A stretch of DNA of 64,000 nucleotides, taken from contig CAYWYS010000012.1 of NCBI GenBank assembly GCA_964462675.1, positions 10,583-74,582 of the forward strand, in the 5' to 3' direction. The DNA is from XN24 sp964462675. Its GTDB lineage: Bacteria; Pseudomonadota; Gammaproteobacteria; Steroidobacterales; XN24. Below, piece after piece: positions 25,740 through 35,036 of this stretch. The translations under genes and the position numbers were made by a program. Below the pieces are notes generated by a model. The model did no database searches. It had not been told where the DNA came from and worked only from the letters and a program-made list of their open reading frames with translations. Position 1 is the stretch's first letter, and every line of letters starts with the position of its first letter.

Positions 25740-26615
25740 ATGCTGCAGTTCGCCCGCTGGATCACGGAACGCGACTTCCGCGCCGCGTTGATGGCGGCCG
25801 GTCTCGTGCTGTTGCCGCTGCTGGCGCCGGCCAGCTGCGCCATGCTGGTGCTGGTCGCGTTGCAGCGCGGTCCGGGGGCGGCCTGGCGGACCGGCGCGAT
25901 CGCCGCTGCGCTGCTGGCCGCGGTGGCATGGGCCTCGGGCGCGCACCCGACGGCCGGGGTGTTGTCGGCAGTGATGATCTGGGCGCCGACGATCGCCGTC
26001 GTCCAGTTCCTGATCAGCAGCGGCTCGCTGTCGACGGCGGCGCGCCTTGCGACGACCGGCGCGATCCTGCTGGCCGGCACCTGGGCGATCGTGGCGCCGG
26101 TGCAGGGCGAGACCTGGCTCGACCTGGTCACGACGATGGTTGCGCCGCTGGCGGCGCAGACGGGGGCCGATCCGGGCATGCTGGCGGATCGCCTGCTGGC
26201 GCTGCTGCCGGGTATCATCGCGGCGTCGCTGCTGCTGGTGACCCTTGCCGGGTTGTTTCTCGGCATGTGGTTGCATGCGGGGCTGGCACGCCCCGGCGCG
26301 TTCGGCGAGGCGTTTCGCGAGCTGCAGCTCGGGCCGGTGCTCGGCGGCGTCAGCGCGCTGGCGATCGCCGGCGCATTCACGACCGGCCACCCGGTTGCCG
26401 CGGCGGTGGCCCTGGCGGCCGTGAGCGGATTGCTGGTGCAGGGTATCGCGGTCATGCACGGCATCGTGCGGGCCAAGGGCATGCACCGGGCCTGGTTGTT
26501 TGCGGGCTGGTCGGCGCTGGTGGTGTTGTCGCCCTGGGCGATGATGGGTTTTGCGATGTACGGACTGGCCGATACGTTGATGGACCTGCGGCGGAGGGCT
26601 GCGGGCAAGGTTTGA
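25740..26615 (+). CDS. DUF2232 membrane protein
   Basis: 291 residues, about eight hydrophobic helices, with no soluble domain. It matches the DUF2232 (YybS-like) proteins that in many gammaproteobacteria sit between rpsR and rplI, as here. Function is unknown. The ATG is 49 bases after rpsR, following two hairpins, and the L9 gene follows 49 bases downstream. Confidence 0.8.
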   Translation: MLQFARWITERDFRAALMAAGLVLLPLLAPASCAMLVLVALQRGPGAAWRTGAIAAALLAAVAWASGAHPTAGVLSAVMIWAPTIAVVQFLISSGSLSTAARLATTGAILLAGTWAIVAPVQGETWLDLVTTMVAPLAAQTGADPGMLADRLLALLPGIIAASLLLVTLAGLFLGMWLHAGLARPGAFGEAFRELQLGPVLGGVSALAIAGAFTTGHPVAAAVALAAVSGLLVQGIAVMHGIVRAKGMHRAWLFAGWSALVVLSPWAMMGFAMYGLADTLMDLRRRAAGKV

Positions 26616-26664
26616 TCACCAATGCCCCGGGGTTCGAAGCCGGGGGACAACGAGGACGAGGAAG

Positions 26665-27114
26665 ATGGAAGTCATTCTGCTGGACAAGGTCGAGAACCTC
26701 GGTGGCATCGGCGACAAGGTCAAGGTGAAGCCGGGCTACGCGCGCAACTACCTGTTGCCCCAGGGCAAGGCCACCCGCGCCACGGCCGAGAACATCGCCG
26801 AGTTCGAGGCGCGCCGCGCCGAGCTCGAGGCGAAGGCCGCCGCGGTCATCACCGAGGCGCAGGCGCGCGCTGAAAAAATCACCGGGCTGAAGCTCATGAT
26901 CCGTGCCAAGGCCGGTTCCGAGGGCAAGCTGTTCGGATCCGTCGGCCCGGTGGACATCACCGAGGCGGCCGAGGCCGTCGGCGTCGTCATCGAGCGCAGC
27001 GAGCTGCGCCTCGCGGACGGGCCGTTGCGCGTGATCGGCGAGCACGAGGTCGAAGTGCACCTGCACTCCGAGGTCTCGGTGCCGATCTTCGTGACGATCG
27101 AGGCCGAGGAATAA
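26665..27114 (+). CDS. rplI: 50S ribosomal protein L9
   Basis: 149 residues: the N-terminal RNA-binding part MEVILLDKVENLGGIGDKVKVKPGYARNYLLPQGKA, a long connecting helix (about 42-75), and the C-terminal domain ending HSEVSVPIFVTIEAEE. Normal length. GACGAGGAAG precedes the ATG. Confidence 0.97.
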   Translation: MEVILLDKVENLGGIGDKVKVKPGYARNYLLPQGKATRATAENIAEFEARRAELEAKAAAVITEAQARAEKITGLKLMIRAKAGSEGKLFGSVGPVDITEAAEAVGVVIERSELRLADGPLRVIGEHEVEVHLHSEVSVPIFVTIEAEE

Positions 27115-27199
27115 AGGGACGGCTGCGGAACCCCGGTCCCGCGGCCGCTGCCCTGTGCTAAGGTGACGGACACCCAGCCACGAGCCAGGTAGCATCGCG

Positions 27200-28594
27200 T
27201 TGGCCGGCACTCCTGAATCCGCGTTCCCCGCGCGCAGCCCCGAAGCGCTGCGATTGCCGCCGCATTCCGTGGAGGCGGAGCAGTCCGTGCTCGGCGGGCT
27301 GATGCTCGACAACAGTGCCTGGGACACGATCGCCGACGCGGTGTCGGCAAGTGATTTCTATCGGCGCGACCATCGCCTGATTTTCGGCGCGATCGGCGAG
27401 CTTGCCGAGCGCAACGAACCCTCGGATGCGGTCACCGTGTCGGAGTTCCTCGATCGCAGCGGGCAGCTTGAGGCGGCCGGCGGCCTCGCGTATCTCGGCC
27501 AGCTCGCGCGCGAGACTCCGAGCGCGGCCAACATCCGCGCCTACGCCGGCATCGTGCGCGAGCGCGCCATGCTGCGCGAGCTGATCCGCATCGGCGGCGA
27601 GATCGCCACCAGCGCCTACCAGCCGGAGGGGCGCGATGCGAGCCAGCTGGTGGACGAGGCCGAGCGGCAGGTCTTCGAGATCGCCGAGCAGGGCAAGCGG
27701 CGCGGCTCTGGCTTCCAGCCGCTGAAGCGCATTCTCGGCAAGACCATCGATCGCCTCGACGAACTGCAGAAGAACCAGGGCGACGTCACCGGGCTGTCGA
27801 CCGGTTTCAAGGACTTCGACGGCATGACCGCCGGACTGCATCCCGGCGATCTCGTGATCGTCGCGGGCCGGCCGTCGATGGGCAAGACGAGCTTCGCGGT
27901 CAACATCGCCGAGCATGCCGCAATCGGCGCGGGCGCCTCGGTCGCGATTTTCAGCATGGAGATGTCGGCCGAGCAGCTGTCCTTTCGCATGATCTCGTCG
28001 CTGGGACGGGTCAACCAGTCGAACCTTCGCCGCGGCCGATTTTCCGACGAGGACTGGAGCCGCATCAACTCGGCGGTGTCGGTGATGTCGAAGGCCAAGG
28101 TGTTCATCGACGACACCCCGGCGCTGAACCCTACGGAGCTGCGCGCGCGGGCGCGCCGCCTGAAACGCGAGCACGGCCTCGACCTGATCGTCGTCGACTA
28201 CCTGCAGCTGATGCAGGTGCATGGCAGCGCGGAAAACCGCGCCACCGAAATCTCGGAAATCTCGCGCTCGCTCAAGGCGCTGGCTCGCGAACTCGAGCTG
28301 CCGGTCATCACGCTGTCGCAGCTGAACCGCAGCGTCGAGCAGCGCACCGACAAGCGCCCGGTGATGTCCGACCTGCGCGAGTCCGGCGCGATCGAGCAGG
28401 ACGCCGACCTGATCGCGTTCATCTTCCGCGAGGAGGTCTACAACAAGGACTCCCCGCGCAAGGGCATCGCCGACATCATCATCGCGAAGCAGCGCAACGG
28501 CCCGATCGGCGACGTGCAGCTCACCTTCCTCGGCGAGTACACGAAATTCGAGAACTTCATGCCGGATTCCTACGGCAGCGGCCCGTTCGGGTGA
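27200..28594 (+). CDS. dnaB: Replicative DNA helicase DnaB
   Basis: 464 residues, hexameric 5'-3' helicase. The N-terminal domain includes LPPHSVEAEQSVLGGLMLD; a linker leads to the RecA-like domain with P-loop GRPSMGKTSF, IFSMEMSAEQL, LIVVDYLQLM (Walker B) and SQLNRSVEQRTDKRPVMSDLRESG. TTG 27200 is used as start: the conserved PPHSVEAEQ block begins 19 residues later. No intein is present. Confidence 0.95.
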   Translation: MAGTPESAFPARSPEALRLPPHSVEAEQSVLGGLMLDNSAWDTIADAVSASDFYRRDHRLIFGAIGELAERNEPSDAVTVSEFLDRSGQLEAAGGLAYLGQLARETPSAANIRAYAGIVRERAMLRELIRIGGEIATSAYQPEGRDASQLVDEAERQVFEIAEQGKRRGSGFQPLKRILGKTIDRLDELQKNQGDVTGLSTGFKDFDGMTAGLHPGDLVIVAGRPSMGKTSFAVNIAEHAAIGAGASVAIFSMEMSAEQLSFRMISSLGRVNQSNLRRGRFSDEDWSRINSAVSVMSKAKVFIDDTPALNPTELRARARRLKREHGLDLIVVDYLQLMQVHGSAENRATEISEISRSLKALARELELPVITLSQLNRSVEQRTDKRPVMSDLRESGAIEQDADLIAFIFREEVYNKDSPRKGIADIIIAKQRNGPIGDVQLTFLGEYTKFENFMPDSYGSGPFG

Positions 28595-28601
28595 TCGCCG
28601 G

Positions 28602-29678
28602 GTGACGCGCGCCGCGCGGGCCACGGTCGATACGGCCGCCCTCCAGCACAATCTCCGGGTGGCGCGCCGCTTGGCGCCGCGCGCGCGCGTCATGGCCGTG
28701 ATCAAGGCGAACGCCTACGGCCACGGCCTGGTCGGCACCGCCCGGGCCCTCAGGGAGGCGGATGCCCTTGCGGTCGCGCGCATCGAGGAAGCCGTGGCGC
28801 TGCGCGACGCCGGCCTGGAGCAGCGCATCGTGCTGCTCGAGGGCGCGTTTCATGCCGGCCAGCTGCCGCTGGCGGCCTCGCTCGGCATCGAGCTCGTCGT
28901 GCATTCGGCCGAACAGCTCGCGATGGTCGAGGCCGCGCAGCTGCCGCGCCCGGTGCAGGCCTGGCTGAAGCTCGATACAGGCATGAACCGGCTGGGGTTC
29001 CCGCCCGATGCGGCGCGCGCCGCGGCGCTGCGGCTCGCGGCCTGCCCGATGGTCACGCCGCCGGTGCGCCTGATGACGCATCTTGCCTGCGCTGACGAGC
29101 GTGACGCCGCGGTGACGGCGAGGCAGCTGGAACTGTTCGCCGCGGCGCTCGGCGACCTGCCGGGCGAGCGCAGCGTCGCGAACTCCGCGGGGCTGTTGTG
29201 GCGCGAGGACAGTCATGCGGACTGGGTGCGCCCCGGGATCCTGCTGTACGGCGTATCGCCGTTCGCGGACCAGGCCGGCACGGACCACGGCCTGCGGCCG
29301 GCAATGCAGCTGCTGAGCACGATCATCGCGCTGCGCACGGTGCGTCGCGGCGAGCACGTCGGCTATGGCGGCATCTGGACGGCTCGTGACGACGCGCGGA
29401 TCGCGATTGCCGCGATCGGCTACGGCGACGGCTATCCGCGCAGTCTCGGCAGCGGGACGCCGGTGCTGGTGCGCGGCCGGCGCGCGCCGCTGGCCGGGCG
29501 CATCTCGATGGACATGATCGCCATCGACGTGACGCTGGTGCCGGACGCGCGGCTCGGCGACGAGGTCACGCTGTGGGGGCCCGAGCTGCCGGTCGAGGAG
29601 CTCGCGCGGATCGCCGGGACGATTCCCTACGAACTGCTGTGCGGCGTCACGCAGCGGGTCGGCGTGACGATGGTCTGA
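28602..29678 (+). CDS. alr: Alanine racemase
   Basis: 358 residues from GTG 28602, seven bases after dnaB. The PLP lysine is in MAVIKANAYGHG and the opposite catalytic tyrosine in YGVSPF/HVGYGG region; the C-terminal domain has ISMDMIAIDVT. It supplies D-alanine for peptidoglycan. The dnaB-alr arrangement is common in gammaproteobacteria. Confidence 0.96.
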   Translation: MTRAARATVDTAALQHNLRVARRLAPRARVMAVIKANAYGHGLVGTARALREADALAVARIEEAVALRDAGLEQRIVLLEGAFHAGQLPLAASLGIELVVHSAEQLAMVEAAQLPRPVQAWLKLDTGMNRLGFPPDAARAAALRLAACPMVTPPVRLMTHLACADERDAAVTARQLELFAAALGDLPGERSVANSAGLLWREDSHADWVRPGILLYGVSPFADQAGTDHGLRPAMQLLSTIIALRTVRRGEHVGYGGIWTARDDARIAIAAIGYGDGYPRSLGSGTPVLVRGRRAPLAGRISMDMIAIDVTLVPDARLGDEVTLWGPELPVEELARIAGTIPYELLCGVTQRVGVTMV

Positions 29679-29687
29679 TTTGCGCGA

Positions 29688-30374
29688 TCAGCTCGTGAAG
29701 AAGCCCATCTTGACGCCGGCGACCTCGATGACGTCGTTGTCGTTGAGCCGCCGCGCGCCCTGGCCGATGGGTTCCCCGTTGATCATCGGCGGGCTGCCGC
29801 GGGTGCCCCGATCCACGGCGACCAGCGAGTAGTTCTCGCCACGGCGGGTGACCGCGATGACCTGGATGCCGGGCCGGCCCAGCGTGGTCACCGGCTTCTT
29901 GAGCTCCAGCTCGCGCCCGGCGAAGGCGCCGGTGAGCACCTGCAGCCGCGCCGCCGAGCCGGGTATGACGCTCGGGGTCGGCGGCTCGTCCGGCACGGCC
30001 CCGGTCAGCGCACGCAGGCGCTCGAGGTCGCGACTGCCGGGCGAGATCACCATGGTTTTCTCGAACTCTTCCTGGCTGCCGTCGACGCCCTCATCGACGA
30101 AGCGCAGCTGGTGATGCCCGACGGTGACGACATCGCCGTTGGCGAGGGCATGCTTCTTGATGAGCTTGCCGTTGACGTAGGTCCCGTTGGTGCTGTTCAG
30201 ATCCTCGAGGAAGGAGTCGTTGAGGATGTTGATGATCAGCGAGTGGTGCCCGCTGACCGCCGGATTGTCGATCCGGATGTCATTGTCCGGGAGGCGGCCG
30301 ACGGTGTAGCGCTCCTTGCTGAGGTTGTACTCGGCAAGCGTCTGACCATTCAGGCTCAAGATCATCCGGGCCAT
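29688..30374 (-). CDS. FHA domain protein (two FHA-like modules)
   Basis: 228 residues from ATG 30374. The first FHA domain (about 1-95) is canonical: YTVGRLPDNDI, SGHHS and LNSTNGTYVNG, the phosphothreonine-binding loops. A Pro-rich linker leads to a second, less typical FHA-like module (about 140-228; TLGRPGIQVIAV, NGEPIGQGARRLNDND). It probably reads Ser/Thr phosphorylation. It is 14 bases downstream of a PP2C phosphatase gene on the same strand, so the two form a phospho-signalling pair; no kinase gene is in the window. Confidence 0.88.
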   Translation of the reverse strand: MARMILSLNGQTLAEYNLSKERYTVGRLPDNDIRIDNPAVSGHHSLIINILNDSFLEDLNSTNGTYVNGKLIKKHALANGDVVTVGHHQLRFVDEGVDGSQEEFEKTMVISPGSRDLERLRALTGAVPDEPPTPSVIPGSAARLQVLTGAFAGRELELKKPVTTLGRPGIQVIAVTRRGENYSLVAVDRGTRGSPPMINGEPIGQGARRLNDNDVIEVAGVKMGFFTS

Positions 30375-30388
30375 GGCTACCCCAATTC

Positions 30389-31213
30389 CTATCCAAACCA
30401 ACCCTTGAGGCGGCCGACAAGGCCGCGAGCCTCGGCGAACGATTCCTCCACCTGGGCCAGGCACACCGAGATGTTGTCCCGGCCGCCGTTCGCGTTCGCC
30501 AGCTGGACCAGTTGTTCACCACCGGTCTGCAGATTAGCACTAAAGGTACTGATAGTTAAATGAATGTCCTCTTCTTCGACCATGTCGGACAGGCCGTCGG
30601 AGCACAACAGGTAGATGTCCTCCGGCTTGACGGTCTCTTCCTGGACCTCGACTTCGACGGTCGGCTCGACCCCGAGGGCCCGGGTCACGTAATTGCGGTT
30701 GGCGGAGCGCATCGCCTCCTCGTGGGAAAAGAAGCCGCGATCCACGAGCTCCTGCAGCAGCGAATGGTCGAGCGTCAACTGCTCGAAACGGCTCTTGCGC
30801 AGCCGATAGATGCGCGAGTCGCCGACATGCGCGATCGACACCCGGTCGTCGTGAAACAGGCAGGTGGCAATCGTCGTGCCCATGCCGCGGCACTGCGGCT
30901 GGGTCTGGGCCGTCTGCCAGATGATCTTGTTGGCGCGGATGACCGCGTTGCGCAGGACGATGCTCTGGCGCATCAGCCCGCTGCTGTCGTCCACGGAAGT
31001 GCGCGTTTCGCGCTCGAGGCCGGCGCGGACCATGTCGGTCACCGTCTTGATGGCCAGCGCTGCGGCCACCTCGCCGGCGTTATAGCCGCCCATGCCGTCG
31101 GCAAGCACGATGAGGCCGAGTTCCATGTCCGCGAACACGGCGTCCTCGTTGTGCTCCCGCACCTGCCCGGTGTGCGTGAACTCGAAGTAGTTGATTTTGC
31201 CTTTTAGACTCAT
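30389..31213 (-). CDS. PP2C-family serine/threonine phosphatase
   Basis: 274 residues from ATG 31213. PP2C metal-binding motifs are complete: VREHNEDAVF, LADGMGGYNAG, HVGDSRIYRLR, CSDGLSDMV and RDNISVCLA. It would be a cytoplasmic Mn/Mg-dependent phosphoprotein phosphatase (Stp/PrpC type). An upstream open frame to 31747 lacks conservation. The FHA gene follows, and a perfect inverted repeat lies 84 bases upstream of its start. Confidence 0.92.
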   Translation of the reverse strand: MSLKGKINYFEFTHTGQVREHNEDAVFADMELGLIVLADGMGGYNAGEVAAALAIKTVTDMVRAGLERETRTSVDDSSGLMRQSIVLRNAVIRANKIIWQTAQTQPQCRGMGTTIATCLFHDDRVSIAHVGDSRIYRLRKSRFEQLTLDHSLLQELVDRGFFSHEEAMRSANRNYVTRALGVEPTVEVEVQEETVKPEDIYLLCSDGLSDMVEEEDIHLTISTFSANLQTGGEQLVQLANANGGRDNISVCLAQVEESFAEARGLVGRLKGWFG

Positions 31214-31296
31214 TTGCTCGTTGTTTCCGCGAGCGGCAGGGGCCCCGTGGCGACCCCGTGCCGCAGGCTCCGCCTCGCTTTCGCCGCGGCTCCCCC

Positions 31297-31311
31297 TGCC
31301 GACAGTCGGCA
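31297..31311. promoter_or_regulatory. Inverted repeat upstream of the PP2C-FHA pair
   Basis: TGCCGAC-A-GTCGGCA is a perfect 7-1-7 inverted repeat in the 232-base divergent gap between the PP2C gene and radA. An AT-richer stretch adjoins it on the radA side. It could be a dimeric operator or an mRNA hairpin; no known consensus was matched. The rest of the gap shows nothing clear. Confidence 0.3.
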
Positions 31312-31445
31312 ATTGAACAGCGTAATGCACCTCCGCCACAAGTCCGAGCGCGCCATCACATAAACGCCATCGGGCTGCCGCCGGCTTGCTCCGGCGCCGC
31401 GCCCCTGTGTACCGTGCCGGAGTCGCGCGAATACCGGGGGGGTTG

Positions 31446-32795
31446 ATGGCCAAGGCCAGGGCGCTGTTCGTCTGCACCGAGTGCGGTGGCACCAGCCCGA
31501 AATGGGTCGGGCAGTGCCCCGACTGCGGGCTTTGGAATACCCTGGAGGAGACCCGCGATACGCCCCGTGGCCGTGAGGTCGGCTGGGCCGGCGATGCGCC
31601 CCGGCTGGTGTCCGAGGTCGAAGCCGAGGCGGAGCTCGAGGCGCGCTGGTCGACCGGGATCGGTGAACTGGACCGGGTGCTCGGCGGCGGGCTCGTGCCC
31701 GGCTCCGTGACGCTGATCGGCGGCGATCCCGGCATCGGCAAGTCCACCCTGCTGCTGCAGGCTGCGGTGCGTCTCGCCGGCAGCCTGCCGGCGCTCTACG
31801 TGACCGGCGAGGAGTCGCTGCGCCAGGTGGGCATGCGGGCACGGCGCATCGGCATGGAAGCCGGCGGCCTGCAGCTGCTCGCCGAGACCAGCATCGAGCG
31901 CATCCTCGCCCAGGCGGACGCCGTCCGGCCGCGCGTGCTGGTCGTGGATTCCATCCAGACGATGCACACGGAGGCGCTGCAATCCGCCCCCGGCGCGGTC
32001 GCGCAGCTCAGGGAAAGCTCGGCGAAGCTGGTGCGCTACGCCAAGCAGGGCGGGCCCGCAGTGTTCCTCGTCGGCCATGTGACGAAGGACGGTTCGATCG
32101 CCGGGCCGCGCGTGCTCGAGCACATGGTGGACACCGTGCTGTATTTCGAAAGCGATATCGGCAGCCGCTTCCGGATCGTCCGCGCCGTGAAGAACCGCTT
32201 CGGCGCGGCCAACGAGATTGGCGTGTTCGCGATGACCGGGCAGGGGCTGCGCGAAGTGCTCAATCCCTCGTCGATATTCCTGGCCGGGCACGATGGCGGC
32301 GTAGCGGGCAGCGCAATCATGGTCGCGCGGGAGGGCAGCCGGCCGCTGCTCGTGGAGGTGCAGGCGCTGGTCGACGAGACCCGCTCTGGCAACCCGCGCC
32401 GCGTCTCGGTCGGGCTCGACGCCAACCGGCTGGCGCTGCTGCTGGCCGTCATGCACCGGCACGCCGGCATCGCGATGTATGACCAGGACGTGTTCGTCAA
32501 CGTTGTCGGGGGCGTGCGCATCGTGGAGACGGCGGCCGATCTGCCGGTGTTGCTCGCGGCGCTCAGCAGCCTGCGCGACCGGCCCCTCGTGGCCGGGCTG
32601 GTGTCATTCGGCGAAGTCGGGCTCGCGGGCGAGATCCGCCCGGTGCCCTACGGCGAGGAGCGGCTGCGCGAGGCCGTGAAGCACGGCTTCCGTCGCGCGA
32701 TCGTGCCGGCGGCGAACGCGCCGCGCGGTGGTATCGCCGGGCTCGAGATCGTCGCCGTCAAGCGGCTCGGCGAGGCCATCGAGGCCGCCTTCTAG
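31446..32795 (+). CDS. radA: DNA repair protein RadA
   Basis: 449 residues from ATG 31446 (GGGGGG upstream). N-terminal zinc finger CTECGG...CPDCG, RecA-like core with P-loop GDPGIGKSTL, the RadA-specific VKNRFGA motif, and a C-terminal Lon-like domain. It drives branch migration in recombination intermediates. Its TAG stop overlaps the stop of the convergent CNNM gene in a CTAG palindrome. Confidence 0.96.
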   Translation: MAKARALFVCTECGGTSPKWVGQCPDCGLWNTLEETRDTPRGREVGWAGDAPRLVSEVEAEAELEARWSTGIGELDRVLGGGLVPGSVTLIGGDPGIGKSTLLLQAAVRLAGSLPALYVTGEESLRQVGMRARRIGMEAGGLQLLAETSIERILAQADAVRPRVLVVDSIQTMHTEALQSAPGAVAQLRESSAKLVRYAKQGGPAVFLVGHVTKDGSIAGPRVLEHMVDTVLYFESDIGSRFRIVRAVKNRFGAANEIGVFAMTGQGLREVLNPSSIFLAGHDGGVAGSAIMVAREGSRPLLVEVQALVDETRSGNPRRVSVGLDANRLALLLAVMHRHAGIAMYDQDVFVNVVGGVRIVETAADLPVLLAALSSLRDRPLVAGLVSFGEVGLAGEIRPVPYGEERLREAVKHGFRRAIVPAANAPRGGIAGLEIVAVKRLGEAIEAAF

Positions 32796-34072
32796 TCGCC
32801 CTGCTGCGGCTGGGCGCGCGCCGGGGCGCGCAGCCGCACCGAGCGCACGGCGTTGTCGGCCGTCTGGACGATTTCCAACTGGTAGCCGGCCAATAGCAGC
32901 GTCGCACCGGCCTGCGGGATCGTCTCGAGGCGCTCGAGGATCAGCCCGTTCAGCGTCTTGGGGCCATCAGTCGGCAAGCGCCAGCCCATCATCCGGTTCA
33001 GTTCCCGGACGTTGGCAGCGCCGCTGACCATGTAGCTGCCATCGGCCTCGGCTTGCACGTCGCGGTAGACATCGGCCGGGTCCGTGGTGAACTCGCCGAC
33101 GATCTCCTCGAGGATATCGTCCAGCGTCACCAGTCCCTGGATGTCGCCGTACTCGTCGACCACGAGCGCCAGTCGCCGCTTGGCGCGCTGGAAATTCACC
33201 AGCTGCTTGTGCAGCGGCGTGCCCTCCGGCACGAAGTACGGCTCCAGCGCCTTGGCGGCGAGGTGCTCGCGCGTCAGCTCGTCGTCGGCCAGTTCGCTCA
33301 TGATCGAGCGCAGGTGCAGGATCCCGACGACGGCATCCAGGTCGCCGCGGTAGACAGGCAAGCGCGTGTGCTGGCTCTCGGTGAGCTGCTGCAGCAGGTC
33401 ATCCCAGTCGTCCTCCAGGTCGAGACCGTCGATCTCGTTGCGCGGCACCATGATGTCGTCGACGGTGACGTCTTGCAGCTCGAGCAAGCTGATCAGCATG
33501 CGCTGGTGGCGTTGTGGGATGATTGCGCCGGCCTCGCTGACGACAGTGCGCAGCTCCTCGTGCGACAGCGCATTTCCCTGCGCGTGTTCGGGCCGGAGTC
33601 CCAGCAGCCAGAGCACCCCGTTGGCCATCAGGTTGACCAGCCAGACGATCGGGTAGGTTATTTTCAGCAGCGGGTGGTAGATCAAGGCCGCCGGCAGCGC
33701 GATGCGTTCCGGGTGCAGCGCCGCGAGCGTCTTCGGCGCGACCTCGGCGAAGATGAGGATGACCAGCGTCAGGATCCCGGCGCCGATCGCGATGGCGCCC
33801 TCGCCGCCGAGCCGCAGCGCAATGACGGTAACCAGCGAGGAGGCGAAGATGTTGACGAAGTTGTTGCCGAGCAGGATCAGGCCGATCAGCCGGTCGGGCC
33901 GCTGCAGCAGTGATTCGGCCAGCCGCGCGGCGCGCTGGCCATGGCGCGCGCGGTGGCGGAGCCGATAGCGGTTGACGCTCATCAGCGCCGTCTCCGTCCC
34001 GGAGAAGAACGCCGACAGCACCAGCAGCAGTCCGAGCAGGGAGAAAAGCGACCCTAAGGGAACGTCATTCAA
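32792..34072 (-). CDS. CNNM-CBS-CorC/HlyC-type membrane protein (YfjD family)
   Basis: 426 residues. The N-terminal CNNM (DUF21) domain has three to four helices with FFSGTETALMSVN and LLGNNFVNI, followed by two CBS domains (VDDIMVPRNEIDGLD begins the first) and a C-terminal CorC/HlyC transporter-associated domain. This architecture is linked to magnesium or cobalt efflux. It is followed toward ffh by the ypjD-like gene, which lies 15 bases upstream on the same strand. Confidence 0.9.
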   Translation of the reverse strand: MNDVPLGSLFSLLGLLLVLSAFFSGTETALMSVNRYRLRHRARHGQRAARLAESLLQRPDRLIGLILLGNNFVNIFASSLVTVIALRLGGEGAIAIGAGILTLVILIFAEVAPKTLAALHPERIALPAALIYHPLLKITYPIVWLVNLMANGVLWLLGLRPEHAQGNALSHEELRTVVSEAGAIIPQRHQRMLISLLELQDVTVDDIMVPRNEIDGLDLEDDWDDLLQQLTESQHTRLPVYRGDLDAVVGILHLRSIMSELADDELTREHLAAKALEPYFVPEGTPLHKQLVNFQRAKRRLALVVDEYGDIQGLVTLDDILEEIVGEFTTDPADVYRDVQAEADGSYMVSGAANVRELNRMMGWRLPTDGPKTLNGLILERLETIPQAGATLLLAGYQLEIVQTADNAVRSVRLRAPARAQPQQGD

Positions 34073-34087
34073 GGCGGCGGGATCCTC

Positions 34088-34900
34088 CTACCCCCACTGG
34101 CGGCCGAGCAGAAACTCCAGCACGAAGCGACTGCCGAAATAGCTCAGCGCGAGCAGTCCGTAGCCGGCCAGCACCCAGTGAACCGCCTGGCGGCCGCGCC
34201 AGCCGAGCCTGAGCCGGCCGAACAGCAGCACCGCGAACACGCCCCATGCGACGGAGGACAGCACCGTCTTGTGCAGCAGGTGCTGGGCAAAGATGTTCTC
34301 GAGGAACATCAGCCCGCTGAACAAGGCCAGCGTCAGCAGCGAGAAACCGGCGAACAAGGCGGTGAACAGCGCGCCTTCGAGCGACTCGAGCGGGGGCAGG
34401 ATGCGCGTCCAGGCTTGCAGCTGGCGCCGGCGCAGCGTGCGCTCGCGGAACAGGAACAGCACGGCCAGGCCCGCGCCCAGGCTCAGCAGGCTGTAGGCGA
34501 CGATCGACAGCGAAACGTGCGCGTGGATGCCCCAGTTCGGCGCGGTCTCGCGGGGCGACACCGGGTCCGGCACCAGCACCGCGAGCGCCACGATGCCGGC
34601 CGCCGGCAGCAGCACCGCGGAGAGGCCCCGGAAGCGCACCTTCATTGCCACCAGCAGGGCGAACACCGCGAGCAGCCAGGCGACCAGCGACAACACGCCG
34701 CCGAGCGACAGCTCCGGGCCCCCGCGCGAGGTCACGAGCTGGCTCAGCAGGAACGAATGCATCGCCAGCCCCGCTGCGCCGAGCAGCAGCGCCGGCCCGA
34801 CGCCCGCCGTGACGCGCTCGCCCGGCGCGCCCGCCAGCTGGTGTTTCAGCAGCAGCAGTCCGGACAGCAGGTACAAGGCGAACACGACGATCGCGGTCAT
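34088..34900 (-). CDS. CcsA/YpjD-type cytochrome c assembly protein
   Basis: 270 residues, eight predicted transmembrane helices, with conserved histidines in WGIHAHVSLSIVAYSLL and LLHKTVLSSVAWGVF, the heme-handling positions of the CcsA/HemX family. The protein is found beside ffh in most gammaproteobacteria and divergently transcribed from it, as here. Its exact role, heme export or cytochrome maturation, is not shown. Confidence 0.88.
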   Translation of the reverse strand: MTAIVVFALYLLSGLLLLKHQLAGAPGERVTAGVGPALLLGAAGLAMHSFLLSQLVTSRGGPELSLGGVLSLVAWLLAVFALLVAMKVRFRGLSAVLLPAAGIVALAVLVPDPVSPRETAPNWGIHAHVSLSIVAYSLLSLGAGLAVLFLFRERTLRRRQLQAWTRILPPLESLEGALFTALFAGFSLLTLALFSGLMFLENIFAQHLLHKTVLSSVAWGVFAVLLFGRLRLGWRGRQAVHWVLAGYGLLALSYFGSRFVLEFLLGRQWG

Positions 34901-34993
34901 CAGGGGTGCTCAGCGGACGGCCCAAAGCTGCATTCTGACACAGCGCCGCGGTCCGGTAGAAACGGGGAAAGCCGAAGCGCCGCGCGCGGCGGG

Positions 34994-34999
34994 TATAAT
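34994..34999 (+). promoter_or_regulatory. ffh: -10 element of ffh
   Basis: A consensus TATAAT lies 37 bases before the ffh start, in the 136-base divergent gap from ypjD. No good -35 hexamer is found 16-18 bases upstream, so it is either weak or relies on an activator. Confidence 0.5.
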
Positions 35000-35036
35000 T
35001 GCCCGAACCACCACCCGGAGCCCGCCCGGCAAGCCG

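Noticed and set aside
27115..27199. Terminator between rplI and dnaB
   Set aside because: The GC stem has a mismatch and no T-run follows; dnaB probably continues the operon.
29688..31213. Part of a type VI secretion cluster
   Set aside because: FHA and PP2C genes occur in such clusters, but no tss or kinase gene is present on either side.
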